Positions 17,944-26,897 are shown, counted from the stretch's first letter. The stretch: DNA of 64,000 nucleotides from Rhodovastum sp963714255 (GCA_963714255.1 CAVQNU010000032.1:66510-130509); one strand, 5' to 3'. Program-made: numbers and translations. Notes: a model not told the origin generated them from the sequence alone.

Positions 17944-18564
17944 CTACCGCTTGGCCACCCCTTTGAGACCGGCGGTCCAGACACTATCGAAAAAAACAGA
18001 ACGTTCCGCCGGGTCCGACAGATAGCGCAAGTCAAGAAGTTTCAGCCTCAGCGTCCTTGCGATCAAGCTTCCGTACAGCACAGTGTAGATCGTCTCGCCA
18101 GCGAAATCCGACGACAACTGGCCCGCGGCCTGCGCCTCTGCGATCAGGCTTTTGGCGCCGTCCTCGAACGGCAAATCGAAACGCAGCCGGGCATGCTCGA
18201 TGATCGCCGAGAAGGGCTGCGCTTCGACGATAAGGATACGATACAAGGCAATGGTTTGCACCTGGCACAAAACATCGAGGAATGCGCGGAAGGTTTCGCG
18301 CAGGGCGGTGAGCGGGTCGGACGAGGAGGTCACGGCCGCCGATATGCTGTCGATCATCGTATCGCTCAGCCTGCTCACCACCGCCTTGAACAGGACTTCC
18401 TTCGAAGGGTAGCGGCGGTAAATCGTCTGTTTGCCGACGCCGGCGGCCGCAGCGATCTGCTCGATCGAACTGGCGCCATAGCCATGTTCGACGAACAGGC
18501 GCGTCGCCATCTCCAGTATTGTCCGATCCAAGGCCTCGGACGCCTGGGCATCAGGTCGCCCCAA
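17944..18564 (-). CDS. TetR/AcrR family transcriptional regulator
   Basis: The product has 206 residues. The N-terminal helix-turn-helix runs TRLFVEHGYGASSIEQIAAA, then GVGKQTIYRRYPSKEVLFKAV (residues ~20-62), the TetR signature. The C-terminal ligand domain contains QVQTIALYRILIVEA and ends with FFDSVWTAGLKGVAKR, similar to AefR-like members. Such proteins usually repress nearby efflux or catabolic genes and are released by a small ligand. Here the nearest co-oriented gene is the hybrid kinase 196 bases downstream, and no transporter is adjacent, so autoregulation or control of the kinase is the best guess. Inverted repeats upstream of its start (CCTGA/TCAGG and GGTCC/GGACC at about 18600-18630) are possible operators. 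Confidence 0.92.
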   Translation of the reverse strand: MGRPDAQASEALDRTILEMATRLFVEHGYGASSIEQIAAAAGVGKQTIYRRYPSKEVLFKAVVSRLSDTMIDSISAAVTSSSDPLTALRETFRAFLDVLCQVQTIALYRILIVEAQPFSAIIEHARLRFDLPFEDGAKSLIAEAQAAGQLSSDFAGETIYTVLYGSLIARTLRLKLLDLRYLSDPAERSVFFDSVWTAGLKGVAKR

Positions 18565-19592
18565 CGTTTCAACCTTTCAGTCCGGTCAGACATTGATCGC
18601 CTGAAGGCCCTCAGGTCCCGATGCGGACCGTTAACATGGCTTCCGGTCCGGGCTCTTAGCGCTCAGGGCCCGAGGCGACAAGCGGTTCCCCAGGATTCGC
18701 GGCGCCGGCAACTTCAACGGGGCGAAACAGAACGAGACGGACCCGTTTGATTGTTCATTAAGATTTAGGCAGGACACTGGCGTTGTTCAAGGCGAGAAGG
18801 GATTCAGATGCCGATCACCCAAAAGCCGCCTCGGTGGAGCCGGAACGTTGCGGCTGCGTGCACGCATGGGAGCTACCCGCCATGACGGCGCCGAGCGGCG
18901 GCGCTCGGACTTCTTGTGGCCTCGCCATGGCGTCCGTCATGCCGATGTTGCCGCAGCCATTTGCCCGGCGCGGATGCAATTGCGGCGGGCGTCAAGGCAT
19001 CGGAGTGCGATGCAGACACAATGCCCACGCGGGGCTGACCGCAGCAGAGGCGCGGCTTTCAGCACGACGATGCGCCTGCCCTCCGCGCCCGCGCCGTCTC
19101 GCTGCAAGTCAATCCGCCGGTCCGGACATCGTGATCATTGTTTTGCAAGCCGATCCGGCCGATCCGGATGGAATCGCCGAGCAGACCCGCCTGGCCGAGC
19201 TCAAGCACACCATCCGGCGCGTCATCGCCGCGCTGGCGAATGCCCTCTCCACCGATGGCGACGACGCCGCGGCGGCGCCGGCGTTCGAACTGACCGGCGA
19301 GCGGAGTCGCAGGCGGCGGTGAGTGCCCCGATACGCGCCGGCGTCGGGGCGGCACGATGGCCGGGTGGCCAGGTTTGCAGAAGATGCACGTTGCTGAAAC
19401 GGCGCGCCACCAGTCACCGCCGCGCGAAAGCCGCCATGACCAGGCGATCGGGCGAGCGCCACGGTCGATTCTGCGGCGGGACGAAAAAATGCGGCAACGG
19501 GCTGAATTGCAATGCTTCCAACCAACCGCTCCCGCACGCCTGAATGACAGTCTTGTCCGTCACGTATCGTTCCGACCTCCGGGGGATGTTCC
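18565..19592. other. 1-kb region almost without genes
   Basis: Between tetR and the first chemoreceptor only one short frame (19131-19322, listed separately) has plausible codon use. The rest has no domain, RNA or repeat that I can name. The AT-richer stretch TGATTGTTCATTAAGATTTAGG near 18748-18769 is the most promoter-like part. The region may hold decayed genes. Confidence 0.4.
19131..19322 (+). CDS. Short hypothetical reading frame (possible remnant)
   Basis: A 63-codon frame begins GTGATCATTGTTTTGC and encodes MIIVLQADPADPDGIAEQTR, then LAELKHTIRRVIAALANALS and an acidic/basic tail. Third-position GC is high and the middle segment is strongly helical. No ribosome-binding site is obvious, the frame is open upstream with poor composition, and no family is recognised. 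It could be the end of a decayed gene. Confidence 0.25.
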   Translation: MIIVLQADPADPDGIAEQTRLAELKHTIRRVIAALANALSTDGDDAAAAPAFELTGERSRRRR

Positions 19593-21578
19593 GTGCCAAG
19601 CCTCGACAACCTGCGAATTCGCTCAAAGGCGCTTATTCTTGTGGGCGCTTCGGTGCTGACAGCCATGGCCATGTTCGCCGTCGCTCACACCGGTCTTTCA
19701 ACAATCAAAGACCAGTTAAACGATCTGATCCTCTCGACCAATGTCGAGCGTTTCGCGCTCGCGACCATATTGCAGGAGAAGAACTACCTGCTCAATGCCA
19801 ATGGCGCGACAAACAACCAGGCGCGCGCGCAGGACGCTTTTCAGACCGCTCAAAACGATATCAAAACCATCATCGGCACGCTCGACAGCATCGATACGAT
19901 GGCCAGCAGCGGCTCGCTGCGGCAACGGTCAAGGGCGGCGCGTGAGGGAACAACAGCGTATGCCGAACTCTATCGCCGCGGTGTCGCCGCCCTGGTCAGT
20001 CTGGCGACAGTGGCGGCCTCGCTCGAAACCGAAGGCGAAACCGCGACGCAGCAGGCCCGCGATTATATCAAAGGGACCGACTATCCCGGCAAGAAGGCCA
20101 TTGCGACGGACATACTTGAATATACTTACACTATTCGCGCCAACGAAAAGCGTTATATGCTCGAACAGAAGCCTGCAACCCTCGAGCAAATGAATCAGGA
20201 TTTCGTCAGCATGATGGACAAGCTCGGGTTGCTCGAGCGCATGGTGGCGAACGACGCCGAACAACAGCAGGTTGCGACCTTCAAGCAAGCGGCCCTGAAT
20301 TATGAAAGGGCCGCTCATCATTGGGTGGCAAGCAACAACGAGCTGTTCAAAAATATACTGCCGCGCATGAAGGAGCTTGGCGATAAGGTCATCAAGCTCG
20401 CCTATGCGGCGGCACAGGACGCTGCCGGTTCCATGGCGGACTCACGCCGGACAATCATCTTCTGGCTGATCGTCGTCGGCGCCGGCATTGCCGCTTCCGG
20501 CAGCGTGCTGGGCCTTGTCGTGGCGAACGCGATCACGCGTCCGGTGGTCGCCATGGCCGAGGTCATGCGCAGGCTGGCGGCCGGCGAGCATGGTGTCGAG
20601 GTGCCGTCGGCCGATCGCCAGGACGAAATCGGCGCGATGGGGACGGCGGTGCGCGTGTTCCAACAGCACGGCCTCGAAGCCGCCCGGCTTGCCAAGGCGG
20701 AAGCGGCCGCACACGCGGCCCAAGACGCACGCGCGCGGCGGCTCGACGACCTGGTCAGGAACTTCGAGGCCGAGGTCGGGCAAATGGTGGGGCTCGTTGC
20801 CGCATCCGCCACCGAGCTGCAATCCACCGCCCAGGCAATGTCCGGCATCGCCGGACGAACCACCGAGCAGTCGGCCACGGTCGCGGCCGCATCGGAGGAG
20901 GCATGCGTCAATCTTGGCACAGTGGCGACCGCGGCCGATGAGCTTGCCGCCACGGTCACGGAGGTCGCCCGTCAGATCGGGCAATCGGCACGCATGGCCG
21001 GAAAGGCGCAGGAAGGCGCACACCGCACCGACGGCGTCGTCCGGGCACTCGCTGACGGCTCGCAGAAGATCGGCGAGATCGTAGACCTCATCGCCAACAT
21101 CGCCGCGCAGACCAACCTGTTGGCGCTGAACGCGACGATCGAGGCGGCGCGCGCGGGCGAGGCGGGCAAAGGTTTCGCAGTGGTCGCATCGGAGGTGAAA
21201 AGCCTGGCGAACCAGACCGCCAAAGCAACCAACGACATTGCCCGGCAGATCGCCCAGGTCCAGGGAGCCACCCGGGAAGCAGTGGACGCGATCCACGAGA
21301 TCGCCACGACGATCGCCGAAGTGAACCAGATCGGCGCCACCGTCGCCGCCGCCGTGGAGGAGCAGGGCTCGGCCACGCAGGAAATCGCCCGCAACATCCA
21401 GCAGGTTGCCGCAGGTTCCCAGCATGTCGCGCGCACCATCGCAAACGTAAGCCAGGGCGCCACCGAAAGCGGCGCGGCGGCAACGCAGGTCCTCGGCGCT
21501 GCCGGGGAGCTTTCGCAGCAGGCGGAAAAACTCAAGGGCGAAGTCGCGCAGTTCATCGCCGGCGTCAAGGCTGCATAA
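19593..21578 (+). CDS. Methyl-accepting chemotaxis protein with HBM-like sensor
   Basis: The 661-residue membrane receptor starts at GTG, with GGGGGA seven bases upstream. TM1 is at 12-34 and a wholly helical periplasmic region spans 40-285. That region carries two related signatures, LQEKNYLLN (60-68) and ANEKRYMLE (183-191), as in helical bimodular (HBM) sensors of organic acids. TM2 is 287-312, HAMP about 312-365, and the signalling coiled coil runs to the end with the hairpin tip IAAQTNLLALNATIEAARAG around 503-522. No C-terminal CheR/CheB pentapeptide is present. It should report to a CheA/CheW complex encoded elsewhere. A second receptor gene follows 249 bases downstream. The ligand is a guess from domain type. 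Confidence 0.95.
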   Translation: MPSLDNLRIRSKALILVGASVLTAMAMFAVAHTGLSTIKDQLNDLILSTNVERFALATILQEKNYLLNANGATNNQARAQDAFQTAQNDIKTIIGTLDSIDTMASSGSLRQRSRAAREGTTAYAELYRRGVAALVSLATVAASLETEGETATQQARDYIKGTDYPGKKAIATDILEYTYTIRANEKRYMLEQKPATLEQMNQDFVSMMDKLGLLERMVANDAEQQQVATFKQAALNYERAAHHWVASNNELFKNILPRMKELGDKVIKLAYAAAQDAAGSMADSRRTIIFWLIVVGAGIAASGSVLGLVVANAITRPVVAMAEVMRRLAAGEHGVEVPSADRQDEIGAMGTAVRVFQQHGLEAARLAKAEAAAHAAQDARARRLDDLVRNFEAEVGQMVGLVAASATELQSTAQAMSGIAGRTTEQSATVAAASEEACVNLGTVATAADELAATVTEVARQIGQSARMAGKAQEGAHRTDGVVRALADGSQKIGEIVDLIANIAAQTNLLALNATIEAARAGEAGKGFAVVASEVKSLANQTAKATNDIARQIAQVQGATREAVDAIHEIATTIAEVNQIGATVAAAVEEQGSATQEIARNIQQVAAGSQHVARTIANVSQGATESGAAATQVLGAAGELSQQAEKLKGEVAQFIAGVKAA

Positions 21579-21827
21579 GGGATTTGGAGAGGCCAGGGCG
21601 TGATGCTTTCTGACCAGTGACGGCGATTGTCCGCGGGACCGTTGTCGTTGTGACGTTATGAGCGCCGCGTTCATCGGCTCCGGCAATGTCTGCGACGCCT
21701 GCCACCTGGGCTCGTTCCTTCGTGATGTTCATTCTTGGCGCGGTTTTCATTCTCGGAATCGTGTTGACCAGTTTTGCCGACCACACCGCTCGCGAAAACA
21801 GTTGCCACCAGCCGGAAGGAAATTGCG

Positions 21828-24194
21828 GTGACCCTGCTCAGCCGTTTCAAACTGCGGACCAAGCTCGCGTTGCTGATCGGGCTCGGCGCGCTCGCCATGG
21901 TGGCGACCGCCGGCTTCGGCGCCTCGACGCTGCACCAGAGCATGATCGACGACCGGATCGACAAGGCGCGTGCCGTTGTCCGCACGGCGAAGGGCTTCGC
22001 CCAGGCGCTGCAAGCCAGGGTGGAGCGGCATGAAATCAATCAGGAACAGGCATTCGCGATCTTCCGCGACGACGTCCACCGGGTGCGCTTCGGCACCGAC
22101 GACGAATTTTTCTCCGTCCAGACCCCGGACGGCGTCATCGTCATGCATGGCGGCGATCCGGGCCGGGAAGGAAAGCCAACCTTATCCAAGGACGTGCGCG
22201 GGCGATCGACCGCCGAACTGGCGCGCGATGTGCTCCGCGGGGCAGACGGCGGCGCGGTCTGGTTCCAGGCCTTCAAACCGGGCAGCAGCACCCAGCAGGC
22301 GAAGGTTTCCTACGTTTCCAGCTTCGCCCCCTGGCAGATGGTGTTCCTTGCCGGCGTGTGGGTCGACGATGTGGAGGCCGCCTATCGCGCCGCCCTCATT
22401 CGGCTCGGGGCAATCGGTGGGGTGATCCTCGCCGTCACCCTGCTCGCAGCCTGGCTGGTTGAGCGCGACATCATCATGTCCCTGGGGCATCTGATGGACG
22501 CCATGCAGCGCCTCGCCGGCGGCGAACTGGACATCGCCATCCCCGGCATCGCCCGGCGCGACGAGGTGGGCGCCATGGCGGGCGCCGTGCGGGTATTTCG
22601 CCAGAGCATGGAAACCGCTTCCCGCCTCGCCGCCGCGCAGGCGGCCGGGCATGCCGCCGCCGCCACCCACAGCGTCGCGCTGCGCCATATGGCGGACACG
22701 ATCGAAACCGAGACGCGCGCGGCGCTCAGCGATATGGGCGCCCGCACCGCCGCCATGGTGGGCACCGCCCACGCCATGCACGCATCGGCCGACCGCACCG
22801 GTGCCGCCGCCCAAAGCGCCGCCGCCGCCGCCCGCAACGCGCTGGCCAACGCGCAGATGGTGGCAAGTGCCGCCGAAGAACTCAGCGCCTCGATCCGCGA
22901 CATCGGTGGTCAGGTCGCCCAGTCCGCCGGTGTGGTCAGCCGCGCCGTCGAAGCCGGCGGCCAGACGCGTGCCACCATCGAAACCCTGACCGGCCAGGTC
23001 GCGCGCATCGGCGCGGTTGCCGACATGATCCGGGAGATCGCCGGGCGCACCAACCTGCTGGCGCTGAATGCCACCATCGAAGCCGCCCGCGCCGGCGAGG
23101 CGGGCCGCGGCTTCGCCGTGGTGGCCAGCGAGGTCAAGCAACTCGCCACCCAGACCGCCCGGTCGACCGAGGAAATCACCCGGCACATCGCCGAGGTGCG
23201 CACCGCCACCGATGCCTCGGTCGCCGCGGTCGGCCGCATTGAGTCGACCATCACCGAGGTCAGCGCGATCGCCGGCTCGATCGCCGCGGCGGTGGAGCAG
23301 CAGAGCGCGGCCACCGCCGAGATTGCACGCAACGTCGCCCAAACCGCCGGCGCCGCCACCGAAATGGCCACACGCATCGCCGAAGTTTCGACCGAGGCCG
23401 AGCGCGCCGACCTGCAGGCGGCCGACGTGCATGCCAACAGCGAGCGGCTGGCGAGCGCGATGGTGGATCTGCGCCACACGGTGGTGCGCGTGGTGCGCGG
23501 CTCGACCGGTGAGGTGGACCGCCGCCGGGTCCGCCGCCGCCCGTGCCTGGCGGACGCCACGGTCACCGTCCACAACCAGAGGCACGACGCCGTGGCCCGC
23601 GACATTTCGGAACACGGCTGCTTCGTCGAGACAAAACTGCGCGGCCTGACCGGCGCGAGGGTCGAGTTCACGCTGCGCCGCGGCGGGAAGACGCTGCGCG
23701 GCGAGGTGATTGCCGAGGGCACGACCGGCCTGCACATCAAGTTCGCCGATGCCGGCCTGCCGACCGCCGAGGTCGACCGCATCAGCCGGGAGACGATCCC
23801 CGATCTGGTGAAGCTGACCAAGGCGGACCATCTCACTTTCGTCCAGAAGGTGGCCAACGCGGTCGAAGGACGGGTCGAACAGCCGTCGCGCACGCTGGCC
23901 AACCATCACGAGTGCCGCCTGGGCCGTTGGTACAACGGTGTCAGCGATCCGATCGTCGTCGCGCTTCCCGCCTTCGTGGCCCTCAAGCAGCCTCACGAGG
24001 GCGTGCATGACGCGGGTCACAGCGCCCTTGCCGCTGCCGAGGCCGGCGACCTGCCGACCGCCCGCCGGCACGTGGCGACGATGCGGCAGCACTCCGAAAT
24101 CATTCTGCAAGGCCTCGACGCCTTCGGCGACGCCTGCACCGCGGCGGTGGCGAGTGGAGCCGGATCGCCGACCGAAACGGCGAAGGTTGCGTAG
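21828..24194 (+). CDS. Chemoreceptor with single Cache sensor plus C-terminal PilZ and CZB domains
   Basis: The predicted product has 788 residues. Order: TM1 (11-30), single-Cache sensor (~34-188, with EFFSVQTPDGVIVMHGGDPG), TM2 (~192-211), HAMP (~212-265), MCP signalling domain with tip IAGRTNLLALNATIEAARAG, then a PilZ domain (~564-640) and a CZB domain (~660-760). PilZ shows a basic RRRVRRRP and DISEHG at 592-597, matching the RxxxR and [D/N]xSxxG rules for c-di-GMP binding. CZB has H668, HHECRLGRW with H693/C696, and H723/H727, a 3His-1Cys zinc site. The GTG at 21828 follows AAGGAAA and is preferred to an upstream start at 21774. It may combine a periplasmic ligand, c-di-GMP and zinc/redox state in one receptor. 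Confidence 0.94.
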   Translation: MTLLSRFKLRTKLALLIGLGALAMVATAGFGASTLHQSMIDDRIDKARAVVRTAKGFAQALQARVERHEINQEQAFAIFRDDVHRVRFGTDDEFFSVQTPDGVIVMHGGDPGREGKPTLSKDVRGRSTAELARDVLRGADGGAVWFQAFKPGSSTQQAKVSYVSSFAPWQMVFLAGVWVDDVEAAYRAALIRLGAIGGVILAVTLLAAWLVERDIIMSLGHLMDAMQRLAGGELDIAIPGIARRDEVGAMAGAVRVFRQSMETASRLAAAQAAGHAAAATHSVALRHMADTIETETRAALSDMGARTAAMVGTAHAMHASADRTGAAAQSAAAAARNALANAQMVASAAEELSASIRDIGGQVAQSAGVVSRAVEAGGQTRATIETLTGQVARIGAVADMIREIAGRTNLLALNATIEAARAGEAGRGFAVVASEVKQLATQTARSTEEITRHIAEVRTATDASVAAVGRIESTITEVSAIAGSIAAAVEQQSAATAEIARNVAQTAGAATEMATRIAEVSTEAERADLQAADVHANSERLASAMVDLRHTVVRVVRGSTGEVDRRRVRRRPCLADATVTVHNQRHDAVARDISEHGCFVETKLRGLTGARVEFTLRRGGKTLRGEVIAEGTTGLHIKFADAGLPTAEVDRISRETIPDLVKLTKADHLTFVQKVANAVEGRVEQPSRTLANHHECRLGRWYNGVSDPIVVALPAFVALKQPHEGVHDAGHSALAAAEAGDLPTARRHVATMRQHSEIILQGLDAFGDACTAAVASGAGSPTETAKVA

Positions 24195-24506
24195 GTCCTG
24201 GCGGGGCATTGCCCACCTGCGGCGGATGGGGCGGTCATTGCGACACCGCAGGGCAGACGCGGACCGGTCGGCCGGCGGGTGATTTCGGCGTCCGGCAGAT
24301 ACCGGACCTTCGCCGCCGCCGCCCCGTGGCTCTTCCATAGCCCGCTTGTCCGGCCCGGCGTTCGCTGATTGCCAATCCCGAGAACGTGGCGCAAAACATC
24401 GGGACGGCTCGGAACGCCTCCGGGCCGGTCCGTCCGTTCCCCAGCAATCCTTCACCTGGGCGCTTCCGCCACGACGGTGCGGATAACATACGACAGGAAC
24501 GGGACG
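24195..24506. other. Intergenic, no feature recognised
   Basis: This is 312 bases between the second chemoreceptor and a small membrane protein gene. No frame has protein character and no strong hairpin is evident. Confidence 0.4.
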
Positions 24507-24857
24507 ATGTTCGACGAGGACTCGCAGTTCATCCGCGCCTTCGGCTGGCTCCTCCAGCCGGTATTGGCGGGAATTCTGGGCTGGATGCTGGTCTGGGTTG
24601 CCGGGGCAGGCATCCTTGGCGTGTCGGTCTATGCCGCGATCGGCGCGCTGCTGGCCTATGTGCGCGCCGGTTTCGGCTGGCCGCCGAACAACACGGACTG
24701 GGCGCCGCTGGCCGGCATGACCTGGCCGCTGGTGGCGCTGCGCGACATTCTTCCGCACATTCTCCGCACGCGCGAGCGGGAAGTGATCCCGCTGGCGGCT
24801 GAGGTGTCGACCAACGTTGCCTTCTTGGATCCGCCGCGCCCTCGCCGCGCGGCATGA
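24507..24857 (+). CDS. Small membrane protein, hypothetical
   Basis: The 116-residue product starts at an ATG with AGGAA upstream. MFDEDSQFIRAFGWLLQPVL leads into two hydrophobic segments (about 13-33 and 36-55, AGAGILGVSVYAAIGALLAYV). A cytoplasmic or periplasmic tail follows with TWPLVALRDILPHILRTRER. It resembles small uncharacterised two-helix inner-membrane proteins; I do not recognise a named family. It follows the chemoreceptor genes at a distance and ends at a long hairpin repeat that separates it from ffh. Confidence 0.65.
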   Translation: MFDEDSQFIRAFGWLLQPVLAGILGWMLVWVAGAGILGVSVYAAIGALLAYVRAGFGWPPNNTDWAPLAGMTWPLVALRDILPHILRTREREVIPLAAEVSTNVAFLDPPRPRRAA

Positions 24858-25039
24858 AGGAAGGCCAGGGCTCCGCCCTGGACCCCGCGACTTTAGACAG
24901 TCGTTGAACGACAGGGGTGAGGCGGTGAACCGGTTCACCGCCTCACCCCCGTCGTTCAACGACTGTCAAAAAAGTAATGGGTTCCAAGGGCCTCTCGGCC
25001 CTTGGCGGGTCCAGGGCAGAGCCCTGGCCTTCCTTCCTT
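24857..25039. repeat. Dispersed hairpin repeat, copy d (full, with inner palindrome)
   Basis: The outer arms are GAAGGAAGGCCAGGGCTCCG on the left and the matching CAGGGCAGAGCCCTGGCCTT on the right, plus the stem CCAAGGGCC-TCTC-GGCCCTTGG. A 72-bp palindrome at 24896-24967 is inserted at the centre. The element begins at the last base of the small membrane protein's stop codon and lies before ffh. Confidence 0.92.
24896..24967. repeat. Inner palindrome of copy d
   Basis: GACAGTCGTTGAACGAC at the left is matched by GTCGTTCAACGACTGTC at the right. Inside lie TGAGGCGGTGAA and TTCACCGCCTCA around a CCGG centre at 24930-24933. Pairing is nearly perfect over 72 bp. Copies j and k have the same core GTGARCCGGTTCAC but different outer stems. 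Confidence 0.93.
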
Positions 25040-25131
25040 AACTCCCCTCCCGTCCGGCGCCATAAGCGCCGCCTTCTGATCCGTCGGTCCGCGAAGGTTC
25101 GCGCACCGGCGCGTAGGGTGTTGGGGTCCGC

Positions 25132-26508
25132 GTGTTCGAAAGCCTTTCGGGAAAATTCTCCGGCGTCTTCGACCGCCTGCGTAGCCGCGGCGCGCTGAGC
25201 GAAGCGGACGTGAACGACGCCCTGCGCGAAGTCCGCCTCGCATTGCTCGACGCCGACGTGGCGCTGCCGGTGGTCAAGGACTTCATCGCCCGCGTCCGCG
25301 AGCGCGCCGTCGGCCAGGAGGTGCTGGACAGCGTCTCCCCCGGCCAGCAGGTGGTGAAGATCGTCAACGACGTGATGATCGAGCAGCTCGGCGGCGCCGG
25401 CGCGGTGCCGATTAACCTGAACGCCGCCGCCCCGGTGCCCATCCTGATGGTCGGGCTGCAGGGCTCGGGCAAAACCACCACCTCGGGCAAGCTGGCGCTG
25501 CGCTTCTCGCAGCGGCTGCGCAAGAAAGTGCTGCTGGCCAGCCTCGACACCCAGCGCCCGGCCGCCCAGTTGCAGCTCGCCCAGCTCGCCGAGCAGGCGG
25601 GCGTGGCCAGCCTTCCCATCGTCGCCGGCCAGACGCCGCTGCAAATCGCCGCCCGCGCCATGGATACCGCCCGGCGCGAAGTGTTCAACATCGTCATCCT
25701 CGACACTGCCGGACGGCTGTCGATCGACGCCGCGCTGATGGACGAGGTGAAGTCGGTGCGCGCCGCCACCAGCCCGGCCGAGACGCTGCTGGTGGTCGAT
25801 GCCATGACCGGCCAGGATGCGGTGAACACCGCGCGCGCCTTCAACGAGGCGGTTGGCGTCACCGGCATCGTCATGACCCGGATGGACGGCGACGCCCGCG
25901 GAGGTGCCGCGCTGTCGATGCGCGCGATTACCGGCGCGCCGATCAAGCTGGTCGGCCTGGGCGAGAAAATCGACGCCCTGGAGGAATTCCACCCCGAACG
26001 CGTCGCCGGCCGCATCCTGGGCATGGGCAACGTGGTCGGGCTGGTGGAAAAGGCCGCCGAGGTCATCGACCAGGAGGAAGCGGAAAAACTCGCCCGCAAA
26101 ATGGCGAAGGGCCGCTTCGACCTCGAGGATTATGCCAAGCAGCTCAAGCAGATCAACAAGATGGGCAGCCTGTCGTCGATCCTGGGCATGCTGCCCGGCG
26201 CCGGCAAGATCCAGGCGCAGCTGGAAGCCGCCGGCCAGGCCGACCTCGACAAGACCATGCTGAAGCGCCAGGCCGCCATCATCGGCTCGATGACACCGAA
26301 GGAACGCCGCGCCCCCGACATCATCAAGGCCAGCCGCAAGAAGCGCATCGCCGCCGGCTCCGGCACCTCGGTGCAGGAAGTCAACAAGCTGCTCAAGCAG
26401 TTCGACGACATGTCGAACATGATGAAACGGGTGAGCAAGCTGGGACAGAAGGGGCTGGCGCGGCACGGCCTGGCCGCTCTGATGCCCGGCAACCGCCGGC
26501 CGTTCTGA
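25132..26508 (+). CDS. ffh: Signal recognition particle protein Ffh (SRP54)
   Basis: The 458-residue GTPase binds 4.5S RNA and hydrophobic signal sequences and hands ribosomes to FtsY at the membrane. The N domain covers 1-90. The G domain has the P-loop GLQGSGKTT (108-116), SLDTQRPAAQLQLAQL, LDTAGR and TRMDGDARGGAALS. The methionine-rich M domain (about 300-440) includes SMTPKERRAPDIIKASR, the RNA- and signal-binding part. It starts at GTG (MFESLSGKFSGVFDRL). It is immediately upstream of rpsP-rimM-trmD-rplS, the usual alphaproteobacterial order. The 4.5S RNA gene was not seen in this window. Confidence 0.98.
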   Translation: MFESLSGKFSGVFDRLRSRGALSEADVNDALREVRLALLDADVALPVVKDFIARVRERAVGQEVLDSVSPGQQVVKIVNDVMIEQLGGAGAVPINLNAAAPVPILMVGLQGSGKTTTSGKLALRFSQRLRKKVLLASLDTQRPAAQLQLAQLAEQAGVASLPIVAGQTPLQIAARAMDTARREVFNIVILDTAGRLSIDAALMDEVKSVRAATSPAETLLVVDAMTGQDAVNTARAFNEAVGVTGIVMTRMDGDARGGAALSMRAITGAPIKLVGLGEKIDALEEFHPERVAGRILGMGNVVGLVEKAAEVIDQEEAEKLARKMAKGRFDLEDYAKQLKQINKMGSLSSILGMLPGAGKIQAQLEAAGQADLDKTMLKRQAAIIGSMTPKERRAPDIIKASRKKRIAAGSGTSVQEVNKLLKQFDDMSNMMKRVSKLGQKGLARHGLAALMPGNRRPF

Positions 26509-26554
26509 TCCCCCTTTCCACGCCACGACCCGAACCACGGAGACCTGATCCCCC

Positions 26555-26887
26555 ATGGGCCTGAAGATTCGCCTCTCCCGCGCCGGCGCCAAGAAGCGGC
26601 CGTACTACCACATCGTGGTGGCCGACAGCCGCTCGCCGCGCGACGGCCGTTTCATCGAGAAAGTCGGCAGCTACAACCCGATGCTGCCGGCCGAACACGC
26701 CGACCGGGTGCGTCTGCAGAACGAGCGCATCACCCACTGGCTCAGCCTGGGCGCGCTGGCGACCGACCGGGTCGCGCGTTTCCTCGGCCATGCCGGCCTG
26801 GCGCCGATGCCCGTCTTCGCAGCCCAGCCCAAGCAGTCGCTGCCGAAGAAGAAGGCGCAGGAACGCGCCAAGGCCGCCGCGGGCTGA
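26555..26887 (+). CDS. rpsP: 30S ribosomal protein S16
   Basis: The 110-residue product starts MGLKIRLSRAGAKKRPYYHI, then VVADSRSPRDGRFIEKVGSY, diagnostic of S16. It is needed for assembly of the 30S body. A short Lys/Ala-rich tail extends the core, as in other alphaproteobacteria. It starts 46 bases after ffh and is followed after 10 bases by rimM, so the group is an operon. Confidence 0.98.
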   Translation: MGLKIRLSRAGAKKRPYYHIVVADSRSPRDGRFIEKVGSYNPMLPAEHADRVRLQNERITHWLSLGALATDRVARFLGHAGLAPMPVFAAQPKQSLPKKKAQERAKAAAG

Positions 26888-26897
26888 CCGGGGACCG

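Noticed and set aside
17748..18035. A 96-codon N-terminal extension of the hybrid kinase
   Set aside because: It would overlap the tetR gene, lacks a ribosome-binding site and puts non-membrane text before the first TM helix; the TTG at 17747 fits better.
21686..22033. A plus-strand frame with one hydrophobic segment (SFVMFILGAVFILGIVL) overlapping the second chemoreceptor
   Set aside because: The hydrophobic stretch is attractive, but the rest of the frame is a shadow of the chemoreceptor N terminus and it has no ribosome-binding site.
22182..24959. A 925-codon open frame opposite the second chemoreceptor, running into repeat copy d
   Set aside because: Low-complexity Gly/Arg/His composition and no start signal; the plus strand carries Cache, MCP, PilZ and CZB motifs throughout.
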